From VAZQ01 sp963817015 (GTDB lineage Bacteria > Pseudomonadota > Alphaproteobacteria > Rhizobiales > Xanthobacteraceae): DNA of 64,000 nt. The stretch lies in contig CAWFMV010000007.1 in NCBI GenBank assembly GCA_963817015.1, forward strand, positions 868,001-932,000, read 5' to 3'. A program made the translations under genes and the position numbers. Of this stretch, positions 61,179-64,000 are shown one piece after another (position 1 is the stretch's first letter; the number at the start of each line of letters is the position of its first letter). The notes below the pieces were generated by a model. It saw only the letters and a list, made by a program, of their open reading frames with translations, made no database searches and had not been told where the DNA came from.

Positions 61179-62906
61179 ATGAATTCGTGGTTCTTCCGCT
61201 TTCGTCGGCCCGCTGCATTACATGTCTGGCTAATCGCCACGCTGGTCATTGCGTTCGCATCCCATGCCTCTGCGCAGACCGCCGATCTCGTCGCCCTCAA
61301 CGGCAAGGTGTTCACGGCGGACGCACGCTCGTCGCTCGCCGAAGGCTTCGCAATCAAGGACGGACGCTTCATCGCGGCTGGCTCCTCCGCGGCGATGCGT
61401 GCGCATGTTGGCCCTGCCACCAAAGTTGTCGACCTCGGCGGCCGCTTCGTGGCGCCCGGTCTTGCCGACGGCCATCTGCACGGCGTCAGCGGCGGCCCTG
61501 GTATCGATCTCGCCGAGACCCGCTCGCTCGACGAACTGTTCGCGGTGGTCGGCCGCGCCGCCAAGGATGCGCAGCCAGGCGCCGTCATTATCAGCAACAG
61601 CGATTGGCACGAGGCGCAGCTCAAGGAGAAACGCCTGCCGACAGCGCGCGAGCTCGATCAATATGCACCGGTCAATCCGGTGGTGCTCGTGCGCGGCGGT
61701 CACGAATATGTGCTCAACTCGGCGGCGCTCGCCAAATGGGGAATCACCAAGCAGACGCAATCGCCTGCGGGCGGCGAGATCGGCAAGGAAGAAGACGGTG
61801 AGCTCAACGGCGAACTCGTCGATAACGCGCGCACGCTGGTGATGCTGCCGCCGCTGCGTGCGCCCACGATCGACGATGTGCTCGCCACCCAACGCACGCT
61901 CAATTCTTACGGCATCACCAGCGCGCGCATAACGGGCAGCTTCCGTCTTGGTGAGTTCTTCCACACGCTCGATCTCGTGCTCGAGGCGCGCAAGCGCAGC
62001 CTGCTCACGCTGCGCTTGAACGTCTACCTGCCGGCGACGCGCGCCGGCGCCCGCGTGCGCGACCCCGCGTCGGTGCGCGAGATCCTCTCGCGCTCGCCGC
62101 TCAAGCAGGACGAAGGCGACGAATGGGTACGCATCGGTGGCGTCAAGCTCGGCGTCGATGGTGGCTTCGAAGGCGGCTTCATGACGCAGCCATTCGTCGG
62201 CGCCATGGGCAGGAACGGCACCTATTTCGGGATCAACACGGTGCCGGCGGCGGACTTCGCGGCGATCACGCGCGCGCTCAACCAGGATGGCTGGCGCGTG
62301 ACCACGCATGCGGTCGGCGATGCCGCGATTGACGTTGTGCTCGGCGGCTACGAGGCGGCCAATGCCGATCGCTCGATCGCGGGCCGGCGCTGGGCGATCG
62401 AGCACCTGTTCGTGTCACGCCCGGACCAGATCGCGCGGCTCAAGAAGCTCGATGTGGTGCTCTCGGTGCAGGACCATCTCTATCTCGCGGCGCCGTCGCT
62501 GAAGAAATATCTCGGCCCTGAGCGGGCGAGCCAGATCACGCCGGTGAAGACCTATCTGGAGCAGGGGTTCCTGGTGGTGGGCGGCACCGACTCGCCGGTG
62601 GTGCCGGTCAATCCGTTCTGGCAGTTCTATCATTTCCTCACGCGCGACACGATCAGCGATGGCGTCTATGGCGAGAACGAGCGTGTGACCTCGCGAGTCG
62701 AGCTCTTGCGCATGATCACCATCAATTATGCAAAGCTGACGGGTGAAGCCGACATCAAAGGCTCGATCGAGCCGGGCAAGCTGGCCGACTTCGTGGTGCT
62801 CTCCGAGGACATCCTATCGGTCGCCGAGCGCGCAATTCCGAGTATGAAGGCGCTCGCGACCTATGTGGGCGGCAAAGAGGTCTATCGCGATCCGTCATAT
62901 CGGTGA
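61179..62906 (+). CDS. Exported amidohydrolase family 3 protein
   Basis: A 575-residue metal-dependent hydrolase of the Amidohydro_3 (YtcJ-like) family. After a leader (HVWLIATLVIAFASHASAQ) come the beta-sandwich start TADLVALNGKVFTADA, the metal-site motif GLADGHLHGVSGG, VDGGFEGGFMTQPFVGA, the second metal site THAVGDAAIDVVLGGY, and the C-terminal GTDSPVVPVNPFWQFYHFLT with IEPGKLADFVVLSEDIL. The classic HxH reads His-Leu-His. The substrate is unknown; relatives hydrolyse amides or formyl groups. ATG 61179 is preceded by a G-rich site. REP-like palindromes flank the gene at both ends. Confidence 0.87.
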   Translation: MNSWFFRFRRPAALHVWLIATLVIAFASHASAQTADLVALNGKVFTADARSSLAEGFAIKDGRFIAAGSSAAMRAHVGPATKVVDLGGRFVAPGLADGHLHGVSGGPGIDLAETRSLDELFAVVGRAAKDAQPGAVIISNSDWHEAQLKEKRLPTARELDQYAPVNPVVLVRGGHEYVLNSAALAKWGITKQTQSPAGGEIGKEEDGELNGELVDNARTLVMLPPLRAPTIDDVLATQRTLNSYGITSARITGSFRLGEFFHTLDLVLEARKRSLLTLRLNVYLPATRAGARVRDPASVREILSRSPLKQDEGDEWVRIGGVKLGVDGGFEGGFMTQPFVGAMGRNGTYFGINTVPAADFAAITRALNQDGWRVTTHAVGDAAIDVVLGGYEAANADRSIAGRRWAIEHLFVSRPDQIARLKKLDVVLSVQDHLYLAAPSLKKYLGPERASQITPVKTYLEQGFLVVGGTDSPVVPVNPFWQFYHFLTRDTISDGVYGENERVTSRVELLRMITINYAKLTGEADIKGSIEPGKLADFVVLSEDILSVAERAIPSMKALATYVGGKEVYRDPSYR

Positions 62907-62919
62907 TGGGCGAAAGTGT

Positions 62920-63008
62920 GTAGCCCGGATGGAGCGCAGCGACATCCGGGAACGATGGCGCAACTTGTCCGGGCGCTCCTGGATTTTGCTGCGCTCAATC
63001 CGGGCTAC
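62920..63008. repeat. GTAGCCCGGATGGAGC REP-like palindrome, copy 2
   Basis: Starts GTAGCCCGGATGGAGCGCAG and ends GCTCAATCCGGGCTAC. Same orientation as copy 1 and about the same length, with a diverged centre. It lies between the convergent amidohydrolase and M15-like genes and may help end both transcripts. Confidence 0.85.
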
Positions 63009-63025
63009 CCGATTGCCTGCTTTGC

Positions 63026-63944
63026 CTACGACCCCGCGCGTTTCACGCCGCGCTTGTCGACATATTCCTTGCCGTCAACGGGTCCAATGTGCGGTGGGTC
63101 TCTGTCGAGATACGGCCTCCCAATCCCGTATTGCGGGCCGTTCTCGTCGATCCACTTCCACAACAGGTCCGTCGTAATCCATCGGTCGGCGCGCGTCTCG
63201 CCCTTGACGCTCACGACATCGGCAGCAAGCCCGTATCCGTAGCCGCCGCGCTTGCTGCCGCCATGGTACGAGCTGTCGCTTGCCGCCTTCTTGCCGGTTG
63301 CGATCGATTGCCGATAGTCATCGCGGAAGCCGCTCGTGATCCCGGGGGCGTGTCCAGCGTCGTCGGCGGCGCGCATGAGCCGATAGAGCTTCACTTTGAA
63401 GCTTCGCTCCATGCCGCCAATGACGTATTGCGGCATCGACATGCCGGCTTTCTCCGCGGCATCCGGGTCCTTCCACGAGAAGTCTTCCGTCACAAGCTTG
63501 GTACGAGTTTTTGTAACTGTCCGCTTCTTGCCCTTCTTTTTGACGGTCACTTTGAAGCGTTCGCTCACCTTGACGGTGTCGATCTTGCGCGCTCGTTCAT
63601 AGAGCGACCAGAGATATTGATCGATGCAGTCCTGGGAGAGCAGGCACTCGTCCGCAGGTTCCGGTGCGGTCACTTTGGGCAAGCTCAGGCTTGCGTCCGG
63701 TGGGGTCACAGCCGCGAGCCTGAAAGTTGGCTCAGCAAGCCCAGAGGCTGACTCAGCAGGTCCGGCGCTCGCGCGAGCGGCCGCGACCTCTGGCCGAACG
63801 ACCGCAACAAATGACTGAGCGGGCGCCGGATTGCGATCCGGCTGAGCTGTCGCAGCTTTGACGTCCCGGTCAAGAATTCGTAGGGCCGGCATAGAGCAGA
63901 GATGCCAAGCTGCCCCACACGAAGCAGTGAAACCCACGCCTCAT
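63026..63944 (-). CDS. M15-like peptidase domain protein with a Lys-rich linker (frame broken near 63875)
   Basis: Probable exported protein with a C-terminal D-Ala-D-Ala carboxypeptidase/VanY-like (M15) domain: SGFRDDYRQSIATGKKAASD, the metal motif SSYHGGSKRGGYGYGLAADV and the last His in DRDPPHIGP. Upstream lies a basic stretch VTVKKKGKKRTVTKTRTKL. The best start is ATG 63944 (MRRGFHCFVWGSLASLLYAG), a signal-like leader that is one base out of frame with the body; an extra T near 63875 explains it (NS to DRDVKAATAQPDRN). Uncorrected, the frame begins with GTG 63937. Peptidoglycan is the likely target, inferred from the fold; the classic M15 spacing is stretched here. Confidence 0.7.
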
Positions 63945-64000
63945 GGTGATCCCCATTTCGTCCCGGACTTATTGTATATGACGGAAAAATGGCTTGCACG

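Noticed and set aside
4000..63944. Programmed +1 frameshifting as the explanation for the many frame breaks
   Set aside because: The break sites share no common slippery motif and affect unrelated families that are not known to use frameshifting; sequencing insertions are simpler.

Overview
The window is GC-rich chromosomal DNA from an alphaproteobacterium, most likely a member of the Hyphomicrobiales near Bradyrhizobium, Rhodopseudomonas or Xanthobacteraceae. This is inferred from an NdvA-type cyclic glucan exporter, a 1029-residue PutA without an N-terminal DNA-binding domain, many tripartite-tricarboxylate (Bug) receptors, PAS_7/MHYT sensors and several families of intergenic palindromes. 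No tRNA, rRNA, CRISPR array, prophage or transposase gene was seen.

Layout. 1-3.9 kb: two tandem MHYT-PAS chemotaxis receptors, the first cut by the window edge. 4-8.2 kb: a tctC-tctB-tctA tripartite transporter plus a lone Bug receptor. 8.2-18.3 kb: cupin, CAP lipoprotein, S8 peptidase, then four more Bug receptors around a dienelactone hydrolase, an isochorismatase-like protein lacking its cysteine, and a small cytochrome c. 18.4-22.3 kb: MFS carrier, acyltransferase and polysaccharide flippase. 22.6-28.8 kb: ABC ATPase, DUF924, acyl-CoA synthetase, then a CobW GTPase overlapping a penicillin-binding carboxypeptidase. 29-33 kb: thiolase and the SxtJ/DUF5989/carbamoyltransferase cassette. 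33-45 kb: ndvA, a LysR regulator, two ModA-like binding proteins, a GGDEF-EAL protein and a GtrA/FAD-oxidoreductase/GT87 glycan cluster. 45.9-55.7 kb: putA, AraC regulator, acyl-CoA dehydrogenase, RMD1 family, phoU, a HisE-like enzyme and a YqaA membrane protein. 55.8-64 kb: SAF-domain oxidoreductase, binding protein, beta-propeller, SDR, Lrp regulator, amidohydrolase and an M15-like peptidase.

Two themes stand out. Metabolically, the region is dominated by uptake of organic acids and similar small molecules (six Bug receptors, four other binding proteins) next to catabolic enzymes, with envelope glycan functions interspersed. Structurally, about eighteen genes carry a single-base frame break with intact homology on both sides; sixteen look like one extra base, which points to uncorrected sequencing insertions more than to mass pseudogenization. 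I annotate such genes as single features and state where the frame breaks.

The most unusual non-coding signal is a set of four hairpins with CTAGTG...CACTAG ends, stems that differ from copy to copy yet stay complementary, and in three of them a one-sided 3-4 base T/A bulge.
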